A stretch of DNA of 64,000 nucleotides, from assembly GCF_036320965.1 (NCBI RefSeq), contig NC_092249.1:104114-168113 (forward strand), read 5' to 3'. This DNA comes from Panulirus ornatus. Lineage: Eukaryota; Arthropoda; Malacostraca; Decapoda; Palinuridae. Below are positions 61,601 through 63,465 of the stretch, piece after piece. Both the position numbers and the translations under genes were made by a program. The notes beneath the pieces were generated by a model. The model saw only the letters and a program-made list of their open reading frames with translations, was not told where the DNA came from and did no database searches. Position 1 is the stretch's first letter, and every line of letters begins with the position of its first letter.

Positions 61601-61974
61601 TGCAAATCTACACGGTATGAAGTACATTACTAATGCTAAATAAAAAGAAATAGCAAAATAATGTAAAAAAATTTAAAAATCCTGTTTCTAAAAACACAAC
61701 AGCACTTGAAATGTAAAAATGGTGCATACAAATTGAAATACTGGTAATGAACTGTTGCTCTATCAATCCTACCGTGACGCCATATTTTATGGCTTCAGCC
61801 CAATATTTTGATGACGAGAACTTGACTCTAATAACTGTAGAACAGCCAAAAAAAAGGGCCTGTCCAACTCCCAGCATGCCGCCAGCAGTATGATACAGTG
61901 GAAGGGGGTCATATATCACATCACTGGGGTTAAGCGCCGCTAAGTAATACACGCCAGAGGTGAAGAACAGAAAC
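3021..61974 (-). CDS. Fatp: Fatty acid transport protein (SLC27A/FATP family), partial gene, 7 exons
   Basis: Seven minus-strand exons join without any frame break into 989 nt of coding sequence, about 330 residues. This is roughly the C-terminal half of a family whose members are usually 620-690 residues. FATPs are membrane-associated acyl-CoA synthetases that couple uptake of long- or very-long-chain fatty acids to ATP-dependent CoA thioesterification. Visible family marks, in order, are [50 protein letters not shown], and the FATP/VLACS signature [19 protein letters not shown]. Phases at all six internal junctions agree. The P-loop-like AMP-binding exon is not present up to position 64000, and the last roughly 45-50 residues expected of the family are not found before 3021. 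Introns are 16.7, 4.8, 22.7, 1.0, 0.65 and 11.9 kb (3' to 5' of the gene) and are filled with retroelements. I cannot tell FATP1-like from FATP4-like here. Confidence 0.93.
3351..3424. repeat. (TG)n microsatellite
   Basis: This is a perfect TG dinucleotide run of 74 bp. It lies about 180 bp from the 5' boundary of the last Fatp exon, inside the preceding intron. Confidence 0.99.
3425..3768 (+). mobile_element. Old LINE-A fragment (linker and N-terminal RT part)
   Basis: It is degenerate but collinear with 7200-7810: KEKREAxGQ, then the ggtggcagatgtaag and gtaaaacagatgaaatg segments, ending at gggggtgactgtgttgtt. It is interrupted at 3768 by a LINE-B piece and resumes at 4258. Confidence 0.7.
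3769..4257 (-). mobile_element. LINE-B 3' end inserted in LINE-A, with internal tandem duplication
   Basis: On the minus strand it ends in a (GATAGATAGG)-like tail after the ggtggccaccccttaagggagttcc block that marks the LINE-B 3' end (compare 51300-51380 on +). It contains two 174-bp tandem copies, 3910-4083 and 4084-4257, nearly identical. It sits inside a LINE-A copy at ggttagt / gttagttagga. Confidence 0.72.
4258..4833 (+). mobile_element. Old LINE-A fragment (C-terminal and 3' end)
   Basis: It continues the 3425-3768 copy but jumps from the RT N-terminal region (ttaatgtatgcatgg) straight to the C-terminal gctgcacagaggagggtggatg block, so it carries an internal deletion. It ends with a variant 3' tail (aggaaatggcaatcaag followed by an A run). 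Confidence 0.7.
4795..5071. repeat. Duplicated LINE-A tail plus flank, with templated filler
   Basis: Bases 4795-4912 are repeated almost exactly at 4954-5071 (offset 159). Between them, 4916-4949 is a 34-base exact copy of 4469-4502, taken from about 450 bp upstream. This is a local copy-and-paste scar. Confidence 0.85.
5072..6020. other. Unique-looking intronic DNA
   Basis: AT-rich and without a recognisable gene, exon or transposon apart from the duplicated flank at its left edge. It ends where the 5' end of the long LINE-A copy begins. Confidence 0.45.
6199..7095 (+). pseudogene. LINE-A APE-type endonuclease domain, broken
   Basis: The domain would nick chromosomal DNA to prime reverse transcription. 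Visible marks are [10 protein letters not shown] near 6300, WVIIGAYAP (6510-6530), VMGDLNAKV (6621-6650) and [10 protein letters not shown] (6915-6945), which match apurinic-endonuclease-like motifs. A stop interrupts it at about 6608, where other copies suggest a sense codon, and frame changes occur near 6330 and 7000. The partner copy on the minus strand at 40818-41530 shows the same order, which confirms the domain. Confidence 0.78.
7583..9400 (+). pseudogene. LINE-A reverse transcriptase, interrupted by a SINE
   Basis: This is an RNA-dependent DNA polymerase for target-primed reverse transcription. Its segments run [14 protein letters not shown] (7726-7770), then after the [22 protein letters not shown] (8104-8158), [26 protein letters not shown] (about 8375), [19 protein letters not shown] (8551-8607), [10 protein letters not shown] (8698-8727) and FRYLGVD (about 8897). 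The C-terminal part YGCVAW...[17 protein letters not shown] runs to the stop at about 9400. A frameshift near 8400 separates the palm halves. Confidence 0.85.
7844..8082 (+). mobile_element. SINE-A, full length, with perfect 12-bp target site duplication
   Basis: It is inserted into the LINE-A reverse transcriptase. The target duplication atgtctcatggt is at 7832-7843 and 8083-8094. The body starts tatccctggggata, has gtcgtagaaggcgac and ggctggaaatcc in the 5' half, a T-run and the accaaaagaagg-like centre, and the gctacctcgctaacgcgggaaatggcgaatag 3' module followed by a (GAA)n tail. Features of target-primed integration are complete, so the boundaries are firm. Confidence 0.93.
9856..11755 (+). 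mobile_element. LINE-A copy, 5' truncated and internally deleted
   Basis: It starts at the aaagatgttttggaaggagg point (equivalent to about 7470 in the long copy) directly against the tail of that copy. RT motifs are present ([28 protein letters not shown]) but the FADD box reads FTDD. Between about 10922 and 10926 a few hundred bases, including the FRYLGVD region, are missing. The 3' UTR and terminal module are complete and end with a short A tail. Confidence 0.83.
11870..13981 (-). mobile_element. LINE-B copy (second endonuclease/RT LINE family), broken
   Basis: Minus-strand remnants are collinear with a non-LTR retrotransposon: a pre-RT region [12 protein letters not shown]...[11 protein letters not shown] (13620-13390), then [17 protein letters not shown] (about 13100), [14 protein letters not shown] and a KAIFVPF segment, a degenerate palm (12330-12900, with the reverse of ctagatctggagaaggc), and [19 protein letters not shown] (12110-12060) with SLNRTMK. 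It has many stops and is an old copy. A C13/(CA)n tract at 12135-12198 lies in it. Confidence 0.75.
12135..12198. repeat. Poly-C / (CA)n microsatellite
   Basis: A run of 13 C (12135-12147) passes directly into about 51 bp of (AC)n within the LINE-B remnant. Confidence 0.97.
13982..14843 (-). mobile_element. LINE-A, 5' truncated, nested in LINE-B
   Basis: On the minus strand it has the terminal module and a T-rich tail on the left (13990-14045 as read on +), a shortened 3' UTR, and a clean C-terminal coding stretch ([35 protein letters not shown]). It ends near 14838. The octamer actgttta at 13982-13989 and 14836-14843 is the likely target duplication, and LINE-B sequence resumes on both sides. 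Confidence 0.8.
14844..15440 (-). mobile_element. LINE-B remainder and 3'-related fragment
   Basis: T/C-rich text continues the 11870-13981 LINE-B remnant beyond the nested LINE-A. From about 15285 a segment (ttctcagcctttt...acaggccgctgg) matches the LINE-B 3' region seen at 3860-3930. No open frame is credible. Confidence 0.5.
15441..16140 (-). mobile_element. LINE-C (CR1/Jockey-like) RT fragment
   Basis: The minus frame reads [20 protein letters not shown], then [15 protein letters not shown] and [18 protein letters not shown], a reverse transcriptase palm with the FADD box and the KCK motif that follows it. Upstream on the same strand an [23 protein letters not shown] segment lies at about 15990-15920. 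Frame breaks are numerous. Confidence 0.68.
16158..17416 (-). mobile_element. LINE-A copy, rearranged 3' end
   Basis: A short minus C-terminal piece (16158-16361) is followed by a second minus run (16362-17416) starting inside the 3' UTR and extending to the RT palm (reverse of [19 protein letters not shown]). The terminal 3' module is missing, so the two parts are deletion-joined. The FADD box is FAND here. Confidence 0.78.
17448..18948 (-). mobile_element. LINE-A copy, 5' truncated, young
   Basis: A 32-bp T run (17448-17479) marks the minus-strand poly(A) end. Behind it come the terminal module, a shortened 3' UTR, and nearly intact RT reading from about 18950: [76 protein letters not shown]. 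One extra T near 18133 shifts the frame before the C-terminal part ([16 protein letters not shown]...), which is otherwise open. Confidence 0.87.
19027..19276 (-). mobile_element. SINE-A copy inside a TA-rich tract
   Basis: On + it reads from the reversed 3' module (ttcgccatttcccgcattagcaagg) to the reversed 5' end (ctatccccagggata). It is near full length and is flanked by (TA)n on both sides. Confidence 0.88.
19278..19346. repeat. (TA)n microsatellite
   Basis: About 69 bp of perfect TA repeat between two SINE-A copies in the same orientation. Confidence 0.98.
19347..19566 (-). mobile_element. SINE-A copy, slightly 5' truncated
   Basis: It is collinear with the copy at 19027-19276 and closely similar, but stops at the gtgggaagtattcttt point, missing the last 15-20 bp of the 5' end. 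Confidence 0.86.
19567..19775. mobile_element. Cluster of tail-only LINE/SINE 3' ends
   Basis: A short minus tail (tttgtcgctgcctcccacatcagcgagg) abuts a plus tail (gggccattcttcctctgttttctggcactacctcgctgacaccgg in outline) ending caagtataataataaat. A second plus tail (19705-19775) ends caagtatggaaaaaa. Only the terminal module is present in each. Confidence 0.7.
19914..20071 (-). CDS. Fatp: Fatp exon: FATP/VLACS signature
   Basis: This is a 158-nt exon, acceptor tattccag and donor GAG|GTAAAT. It encodes the diagnostic [19 protein letters not shown] preceded by [15 protein letters not shown] and followed by [18 protein letters not shown]. The YxYFxDRxGDTFRWxGENVSTxEV block is the hinge/C-terminal-domain signature of FATP and very-long-chain acyl-CoA synthetases. 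It is the strongest single piece of evidence for the gene identity. The split glycine codon (G|GT) joins it to the preceding exon. Confidence 0.96.
20072..21190. other. Intronic DNA without recognised gene
   Basis: No exon or known element was identified. The stretch 20740-21000 has a low-copy-repeat look but no partner in the window. The segment 21000-21190 is less AT-rich and holds overlapping plus-strand open frames without recognisable similarity. Its open frame runs into LINE-A at about 21200. Confidence 0.4.
21191..22098 (+). mobile_element. LINE-A C-terminal fragment, 3' end cut off
   Basis: It runs from [20 protein letters not shown] (about 21200) through [15 protein letters not shown] and [11 protein letters not shown] to NGLNQGM (21849), in one open frame, and then the first part of the 3' UTR. 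It stops in the TG/TA tract at about 22098, where an opposite-strand LINE-A starts. Confidence 0.82.
22107..23045 (-). mobile_element. LINE-A linker and N-terminal RT fragment, inverted
   Basis: On the minus strand it reads [57 protein letters not shown], then [22 protein letters not shown] and [16 protein letters not shown]. The 3' two thirds are absent. Junctions at both ends are with other LINE-A fragments. Confidence 0.8.
23082..24968 (-). mobile_element. LINE-A copy ending about 33 bp from a Fatp exon
   Basis: A (TTA)n tail at 23082-23098 is followed, on the minus strand, by the terminal module, the 3' UTR, the C-terminal region ([20 protein letters not shown]) and the RT ([35 protein letters not shown]). 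The N-terminal RT end ([20 protein letters not shown]) is at about 24940-24880. Multiple frameshifts are present. It terminates close to the donor of the exon at 25002-25139. Confidence 0.82.
25002..25139 (-). CDS. Fatp: Fatp exon: [10 protein letters not shown] and [10 protein letters not shown] motifs
   Basis: This is a 138-nt exon, acceptor cctttcag and donor TCAG|GTTAGT. It completes the split glycine of the previous exon to give [11 protein letters not shown], then [19 protein letters not shown] and [13 protein letters not shown]. The order and spacing match the family (HPVRxFxGY, then KKGDxxFxSGD). The donor GTTAGT is weaker than consensus GTRAGT. A LINE-A copy begins about 33 bp further into the downstream intron, so recognition of this exon may be sensitive. 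The intron upstream of it is the longest here (22.7 kb). Confidence 0.92.
25170..25640. mobile_element. Very old LINE-A fragments in both orientations
   Basis: A plus piece (25178-25375: gatgttttagatacctgggagtgg and following) joins a minus piece (25378-25640: reversed FGH/ERM and C-terminal region). Similarity to younger copies is clear but low. Confidence 0.6.
25643..26598 (+). mobile_element. LINE-A fragment, RT palm to C terminus
   Basis: It reads [61 protein letters not shown] and [20 protein letters not shown] in one frame, then degenerates. It is cut at aattggaacgat (26597) by the T run of the next, minus-strand, copy. Confidence 0.8.
26599..27713 (-). mobile_element. LINE-A copy, 5' truncated (left parent of the tandem duplication)
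   Basis: A short T run gives way to the terminal module, a shortened 3' UTR and an uninterrupted 305-residue C-terminal RT frame (27707-26790). That frame runs from [20 protein letters not shown] through [19 protein letters not shown] to NWIDVVYRG. The long open frame and high similarity to 35777-37147 indicate a recent insertion. Confidence 0.88.
27714..28197 (+). mobile_element. LINE-A 3' UTR and tail (unit 1)
   Basis: It starts at the acgatgtggtataccgggg point just before the stop of the element ORF and runs through the whole 3' UTR to the terminal module and a (TAA)n tail. It is directly followed by another plus LINE-A fragment. Confidence 0.85.
28198..29570 (+). mobile_element. LINE-A fragment, palm to 3' end (unit 1)
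   Basis: It begins at gcggcaggggtgagtaatgtc (R-Q-G-stop instead of RQGC) and shows [19 protein letters not shown], a frameshift near 28530, [15 protein letters not shown] and [13 protein letters not shown], then a frameshift. The 3' UTR is complete and the tail is ATA/TAA-rich. The duplicated partner is 32787-34159. Confidence 0.86.
29571..30574. other. Unique intronic DNA (unit 1 of the duplication)
   Basis: About 1 kb of AT-rich sequence with no exon, gene or recognised element. It is the only non-repeat part of the duplicated unit, so it is the best place to count copies in reads (partner 34160-35163). Confidence 0.6.
30575..30757 (+). mobile_element. SINE-A, 5' truncated (unit 1)
   Basis: It begins at gggagcgggtggctggaaatcc, keeps the ccaaaagaaggaacagag core and the 3' module (ctacctcactaatgcagg), and ends in (TAA)n. 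Confidence 0.85.
30758..30979 (-). mobile_element. SINE-A, inverted against the previous copy (unit 1)
   Basis: It reads on + from the reversed 3' module (accagcgaggtagcgttaaa) to the reversed 5' end (cctattcccagggata). With 30575-30757 it forms a tail-to-tail inverted pair sharing the (TAA)n middle. Confidence 0.86.
30994..31182 (-). mobile_element. LINE-A 3' tail segment (unit 1)
   Basis: The terminal module (cactgtctcccgcgttagtgaggtag) and TG/TA tract lie on the minus strand, cut at about 31182 by the T run of the next LINE-A. It is the duplicate of 35583-35771, whose rest is at 38038-39015. Confidence 0.8.
31188..32302 (-). mobile_element. Chimeric LINE-A at the duplication junction
   Basis: Left of 31388 it matches the right-hand copy (35777-36034: acgaaagaaatgg, catacacatg, accccagtatacc). 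From 31446 on it matches the left-hand copy (26857-27713: gcatgct, ttcccttcacc, tcattcattc). Three private differences (31449, about 31538, about 31630) lie just right of the switch, and the last two disturb the reading frame. Confidence 0.92.
32303..32786 (+). mobile_element. LINE-A 3' UTR and tail (unit 2)
   Basis: Copy of 27714-28197 at +4589. Confidence 0.85.
32787..34159 (+). mobile_element. LINE-A fragment, palm to 3' end (unit 2)
   Basis: Copy of 28198-29570 at +4589, with the same premature stop and frameshifts. This shows the duplication came after the element had decayed. Confidence 0.86.
34160..35163. other. Unique intronic DNA (unit 2 of the duplication)
   Basis: Second copy of 29571-30574. 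I noticed no differences when reading the two side by side. No gene was recognised. Confidence 0.6.
35164..35346 (+). mobile_element. SINE-A, 5' truncated (unit 2)
   Basis: Copy of 30575-30757 at +4589. Confidence 0.85.
35347..35568 (-). mobile_element. SINE-A, inverted (unit 2)
   Basis: Copy of 30758-30979 at +4589. Confidence 0.86.
35583..35771 (-). mobile_element. LINE-A 3' tail, left part of an interrupted copy
   Basis: Terminal module and TG/TA tract on the minus strand. The same element continues at 38038, because the twin-primed LINE-A at 35777-38037 is inserted into its 3' UTR. Confidence 0.78.
35777..38037 (-). mobile_element. LINE-A with 5' inversion (twin priming)
   Basis: Bases 35777-37147 are a minus 3' half (tail, 3' UTR, C terminus, RT from [13 protein letters not shown] on). 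Bases 37146-38037 are the adjoining upstream part of the element ([11 protein letters not shown]...[19 protein letters not shown]... to the point agaagtg) in the opposite orientation. The two halves together cover the element continuously: one ends at agaagtg, the other begins at tggtagagg, sharing 2 bp. Only one 3' tail exists. This is the geometry of a single twin-primed insertion. Confidence 0.9.
35968..37147 (-). pseudogene. LINE-A RT C-terminal two thirds, open
   Basis: This is an uninterrupted frame of about 393 residues from [12 protein letters not shown] (37147) to NWIDVVYWG (35968). It has [92 protein letters not shown] and [14 protein letters not shown]. The open frame runs further, to 37443, but that part is antisense of the inverted 5' half and not protein-coding. 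It is the best-preserved palm domain in the window. It lacks the endonuclease and RT N terminus in the same orientation, so it cannot work alone. Confidence 0.85.
38038..39015 (-). mobile_element. LINE-A, right part of the copy interrupted at 35772
   Basis: It continues the 3' UTR (TG/TA tract, gctgccttcacccattcc), then C-terminal coding (reversed FGH...YGC...RYLG) up to cacactttacaaaactcagtcac. There is a small deletion near 38520 and a frameshift near 38895. It joins a second minus copy directly at 39016. Confidence 0.8.
39016..41530 (-). mobile_element. LINE-A, long copy without 3' tail and with a middle deletion
   Basis: From the middle of the 3' UTR it runs through the C terminus ([20 protein letters not shown] ... 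[10 protein letters not shown]), the RT (197-residue open frame 40450-39857: [19 protein letters not shown] to [18 protein letters not shown]), and a deletion at 40457-40490. It continues with the linker ([19 protein letters not shown]) and the APE endonuclease remnant to 41528. The endonuclease part is broken by stops. Confidence 0.84.
41560..41790 (+). mobile_element. Two tail-only LINE/SINE 3' ends
   Basis: Both carry a gggccattctt / ggccattcttt lead, a ctacctcgctga / ctaccttgctga module and a TATAATAA-type tail, at 41583-41645 and 41700-41775. No coding part is attached. Confidence 0.68.
41835..43955 (+). mobile_element. LINE-A copy with A-to-G-biased change
   Basis: It runs from the linker (gaagtgagagggagatgg) through the RT ([72 protein letters not shown]) to the C terminus and a complete 3' UTR and tail. 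Between about 41840 and 43320 many positions that are A in other copies are G here. Examples are gtagtaaaagc to gtggtgggggc and caaaaatgggtatg to caggggtgggtgtg. After about 43330 the text returns to the usual composition. Confidence 0.85.
43956..44260 (+). mobile_element. Tail-only 3' end plus old LINE-A linker fragment
   Basis: A terminal module with an ATATAATAA tail (43961-44045) is followed by a degenerate plus piece matching the end of the endonuclease and the linker (aaagagagactcttgaatg; ctgagcgagcttgg). Confidence 0.65.
44330..45725 (-). mobile_element. LINE-C (CR1/Jockey-like) copy
   Basis: On the minus strand it reads [59 protein letters not shown] and [11 protein letters not shown], then in another frame [20 protein letters not shown] and [15 protein letters not shown] and FADD are the RT palm motifs, and the LGVVIS...QCQ...A..K block is typical of CR1/Jockey-type C termini. 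Frame breaks occur at about 45250 and 45650. The 44330-44800 part is the degenerate C-terminal end. Confidence 0.82.
45811..46312 (-). mobile_element. LINE-B 3' end inserted in LINE-A
   Basis: On the minus strand it ends with a GATAGATAGATGG-like tail preceded by the cccctggatgggagttccc block, and is 5' truncated near 46312. LINE-A sequence lies on both sides (gggatgtgactg on the left; ttagttaggattttt then gtgtatgtatgg on the right). The 12.0-kb region on the minus strand shows the same C-terminal stretch (tggattcttgacct). Confidence 0.68.
46313..47079 (+). mobile_element. Mosaic of old LINE fragments
   Basis: It holds a LINE-A RT piece (46313-46500: ggtgaggtgcctgaggattgg, ggggaggaacaatgtg), a CR1-like palm piece (46540-46625: [22 protein letters not shown]) and an endonuclease-like GDLNA remnant (about 46718). 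A further degenerate LINE-A piece (46830-47079) contains the tttgatgataaggtgg and tgactagttagag segments. Confidence 0.6.
47057..47293 (-). CDS. Unrecognised short open frame, possible exon or gene fragment
   Basis: The frame encodes 78 residues starting [18 protein letters not shown], with a good start context (aaaATGGC). The text has a protein-like composition: [20 protein letters not shown], then [17 protein letters not shown], then [12 protein letters not shown]. No family is recognised. It differs in style from the surrounding LINE text, although its last codons overlap a LINE-A remnant at 47057-47079. It could be part of an unknown transposon, a processed fragment of a host gene, or chance. 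It does not fit the Fatp protein. Confidence 0.25.
   Translation of the reverse strand: MAAKKSKVKPSLPQDSLRHVVGSHNVRIPSLRDQVDIDFTLRALYACTNGKAQLCRDSENIWACGQCLLWTLYIEKPL
47294..47757. other. Intronic DNA with a short LINE-A remnant
   Basis: No gene recognised. From about 47670 to 47757 a plus LINE-A remnant (ggtgcttgaggactgg; ggtgaatgtttaaattacaaag) corresponds to the PEDWRN...GDKGECSNY part of the RT. Confidence 0.5.
47816..47959 (-). CDS. Fatp: Fatp exon: GAVGF/VYPV segment
   Basis: This is a 144-nt exon, acceptor cccaacag and donor CCAG|GTATGG. The split codon A|TT joins the previous exon as NANV-I-NIDGK. It encodes [20 protein letters not shown], then [20 protein letters not shown] and a CxxC (CMKC) before the KPG at the donor. 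The GAxGFxSxxxPxVYP pattern is typical of FATPs between the YGxTE motif and the GEPG loop. The acceptor has an A-run (aaaaaaaaa) close upstream and only a short pyrimidine tract, so it looks weak. Confidence 0.9.
48277..48619. repeat. (CA)n tract and a 57-bp tandem pair
   Basis: A short C-run/(CA)n lies at about 48262-48300. Further on, 48506-48562 is repeated at 48563-48619 with few changes (gcactagtctaaaagcacat start). Both are in the intron between two Fatp exons. Confidence 0.85.
48914..48986. repeat. (AG)n microsatellite next to a Fatp splice donor
   Basis: About 73 bp of perfect AG on +, (CT)n on the transcribed strand. It begins 20 nt into the intron that follows the exon at 49006-49123. 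Confidence 0.98.
49006..49123 (-). CDS. Fatp: Fatp exon: GNGLR and YGSTEGN motifs
   Basis: This is a 118-nt exon, acceptor ttctag and donor TCA|GTAAGT, starting in phase 0 and ending one base into a codon. It encodes [17 protein letters not shown] and then [20 protein letters not shown]. The FYGSTEGN segment is the family form of the adenylate-forming-enzyme motif that contacts the acyl-adenylate. Twenty bases past the donor, on the sense strand, begins a TC microsatellite of about 73 bp. Confidence 0.93.
49124..49775. other. Fatp intron with an old LINE tail
   Basis: Short intron with no gene. At about 49415-49530 (+) a degenerate LINE-A-type 3' end is visible (gcatttaacatgacagc; gttcctggtgtgatcctgctaatgcagg; A-rich tail). 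Confidence 0.5.
49776..49850 (-). CDS. Fatp: Fatp exon: QYIGE motif
   Basis: This is a 75-nt (25-codon) phase-0 exon between acceptor ctcttcag and donor GTAATG. It encodes [18 protein letters not shown] followed by PEDKQHK. The family counterpart usually reads T-V-I-QYIGELCRYLLN. A second AG four bases downstream (gcag) could also serve as acceptor, but its use would shift the reading frame, so the upstream site is preferred. The exon lies only 652 bp from the next exon, the shortest intron in the window. Confidence 0.92.
49851..50844. other. Intronic DNA, no feature recognised
   Basis: AT-rich, no open frame with recognisable similarity, and no element boundary seen. Confidence 0.5.
50845..51160 (-). 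mobile_element. LINE-B 3' fragment
   Basis: The minus-strand text matches 45830-46090 (tatctatctattcatatctctaatgcc; ttcttccactctatttccc; tcttcctctcac). It is followed head to head by a plus fragment. Confidence 0.68.
51161..51385 (+). mobile_element. LINE-B 3' terminal fragment with (TAGA/CAGA)n tail
   Basis: The plus text ends ggccacccccttgaggggg, then ggaacaggcatcagag, then an atatagatagacag tail. It is the sense version of the 3769-3920 fragment. Together with 50845-51160 it forms an inverted pair. Confidence 0.72.
51386..53064. other. Intronic DNA, no gene recognised
   Basis: AT-rich. 52380-53030 is T/C-rich on + and resembles degenerate minus-strand LINE text (for example ttgctttctcacactgccttggtacaatccctc at 52429), but I could not assign it to a family with confidence. 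Confidence 0.4.
53081..53872 (-). mobile_element. LINE-A, short internally deleted copy with 16-bp target duplication
   Basis: A T-rich tail and terminal module come first (minus strand), then the complete 3' UTR. At about 53450 the text jumps into the [23 protein letters not shown] part of the RT and ends at ttgcattcacc. Target duplication tccattcaattctatt is at 53065-53080 and 53873-53888. The exact duplication and clean RT text mark it as young. Confidence 0.93.
54065..54540. mobile_element. Penelope-like element fragments forming a palindrome
   Basis: Minus PLE sequence (54065-54383: 3' terminal part then the C-terminal endonuclease end) meets plus PLE sequence (54391-54540). The arms 54239-54383 and 54391-54535 are inverted copies of each other around a 7-bp centre. 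The plus arm encodes [16 protein letters not shown], then [17 protein letters not shown], matching the C-terminal end of the Penelope GIY-YIG endonuclease region. Confidence 0.8.
54543..55362 (-). mobile_element. LINE-A fragment between Penelope pieces
   Basis: It runs from the 3' UTR (tgaaaccacagctccc) through the C-terminal region (reversed [38 protein letters not shown]) to cacactttaccaaactcagtc. No tail is attached. Confidence 0.82.
55430..56200 (+). mobile_element. Penelope-like element with inverted terminal segments
   Basis: Plus frame 55757-55993 reads [20 protein letters not shown], then [16 protein letters not shown], then [14 protein letters not shown]. This is the distal part of the GIY-YIG-type endonuclease found in Penelope-like elements. 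The 3' end follows at about 56040-56196, and its inverted counterpart lies at 55432-55575. The RT domain is not present, so the copy is 5' truncated. Confidence 0.82.
56215..58480 (-). mobile_element. LINE-A, long old copy
   Basis: Minus strand, 3' UTR to linker: reversed C terminus, [35 protein letters not shown] (the FADD box altered to LADD), [48 protein letters not shown], then the linker to about 58445. An A-run (57698-57717 on +) interrupts the text near the GECSN point. The 3' tail is absent or very degenerate. Confidence 0.82.
58484..59665 (+). mobile_element. Diverged LINE-A-like copy with (GT)n insertion
   Basis: The plus text is collinear with LINE-A from the [16 protein letters not shown] region (about 58488) through a palm remnant (gtccctatgctgttcagtctg), the RYLGVD-like segment (58970) and a C-terminal region to a 3' UTR with aaaccatgggaagg. 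It ends at a variant tail (about 59660). It is older or a sister subfamily. A 37-bp (GT)n lies at 58609-58645. Confidence 0.7.
59666..60514. other. Intronic DNA with a probable old LINE fragment
   Basis: 59815-59990 reads on the minus strand like a distant relative of the LINE-A RYLGVD / EV..R region (cactcctcgatgcacccaccaccttagccccatctccc in outline). The rest holds no recognised feature. Confidence 0.45.
60515..61250 (-). mobile_element. LINE-A, 5' truncated
   Basis: It has the terminal module (cactgtctcccacgttagcgagg), TG/TA tract, 3' UTR and C-terminal region (141-residue minus frame including [45 protein letters not shown]). It ends at atagcccac (61250), next to host DNA. Confidence 0.85.
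61251..61772. other. Fatp intron, no feature recognised
   Basis: AT-rich host sequence between the LINE-A copy and the exon at 61773-61974. Confidence 0.5.
61773..61974 (-). CDS. Fatp: Fatp exon (first in window): substrate/ATP-domain segment
   Basis: This is a 202-nt exon. It starts with the last base of a split codon after the acceptor cttag and ends after ACG before donor GTAGGA (phase 0). It encodes 67 residues beginning [14 protein letters not shown] and including [30 protein letters not shown] and KFSSSKYW. These are diagnostic of the FATP N-terminal ATP-binding domain just after the AMP-binding signature. The preceding exon, which should carry the TSGTTG-type AMP-binding loop, is not visible in 61975-64000, so that intron is at least 2 kb. 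The sequence flows into the next exon as GVT-AGQYIGE. Confidence 0.92.
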
Positions 61975-62524
61975 CTAAGCATGCAGAGAAAAATAAAGCA
62001 TACCTGTTATCACAAACCTAAGCATTACACAGTATACCTGCCAAATGCCACCAGCATCATTCTGTTGAGAAAAAGTGTTACCTATGTGAGTCTCGGTAAC
62101 TACAATGTGACAAAATATACACATGCTCAGCAGTAAAGTCACCACTTAACCAGTACTATAATAGAGGCTATTTATGTAGATGCATGTTAAAACTCCTCAG
62201 GTGTTAAGAATCATATGCCTTTGGGAATCATTCCACACACAAATATCACTTTAAAAAAAGGGACATTACTCCTTTCTGTGCACAATCAATATACTGGATG
62301 TTTCTCAAAAAGCGTAAATCATCCATTAAAAAATAAAAGTAACTATCTGATAAGATTCCTTACAAGCCATATTTGGGAAAATCCATATGATAAAAAACTG
62401 AATTTCTTTTTCATACTCACCATAAATTAATTAATTAAAAGATCTTTTCTATGACTTCTTCAACACTGGAAGAAGCTGTATTTTCTACATCAGGAATTAA
62501 TTCTTCTTACAAACCATATCAATT

Positions 62525-62592
<68 letters not shown>

Positions 62593-63465
62593 TATGTGTT
62601 CCCAATACATGTTACAAACATGGGCATAATTGGCATAATTAAGTTAATAACAGGCCCAAATCATTACACAAGGGGTCGTCACAAAATGATCAGGTTACGT
62701 TCCCATTGATCTATCATTCTGGCAAAAAAAGTTATTGTATGAGAGCCTGAAACCCAAGTGATAAGGGGGGATTCATTCCAGACCAAAATTTTCCCAAGTC
62801 TATTTTTCATGTATGGGCTATGCTTGAAAATCTTTGTTTACCATCAACATATCACACTTTCAAGATGTAAATTAGACTGAATATGCAACATGTCCTTTCA
62901 CTGGAAAATAAGTTATTGATTTTTACAGTTATTGATTTTTTACAGAAATTCCTGATGATAACGGATTTACGGAGGTTGTCAAGGGGTGGGATAACAGTGG
63001 ACTGAACAGTTTGTTAGACCTGCCAAAGTAAGTTTATACATTTCAGTATGTAATATATAAATTTGCTGATGTATCTAGCCATTATATTATCTATCTTGAC
63101 ATTTTCAGGTTAGGTAGATTTTCTCCCTCTATATTGGAGGCTCCAGTCATGGACAAAAGTCCATATACACAGGTAAATAAAAGACAAAAGAAGAAGAGAA
63201 AGTATCTACAAATTTTGGGGGAATAAAAAATCTCTTTTAAAATGTGCCATGTCATACTTATTAAGAAATACATGACACAGTAAGAACACAAAAACTTGGT
63301 TCCTTGTAAGGTGACCATCTGTGGCTAGAATTCAAAACAAATCTAATGTTATTTTCTTTGATATTCTTTTTTTTCTTTTTATTCTTAATTTCAGATCAAT
63401 TTAACCAAGGTAGTGCTAGAAAACAGAGGAAGTAATACACATCCACATATACAAGCATATATATA
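61975..63465. other. Fatp intron upstream of the first visible exon
   Basis: No exon recognised on the minus strand. It contains a 63-bp (AG)n at 62526-62588. Bases 63149-63270 resemble 1865-2010, and a degenerate LINE/SINE tail lies at about 63395-63435 (caaggtagtgctagaaaacagagg). Confidence 0.5.
62526..62588. repeat. (AG)n microsatellite
   Basis: About 63 bp of perfect AG on the plus strand, the second long AG run in introns of this gene. Confidence 0.98.
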
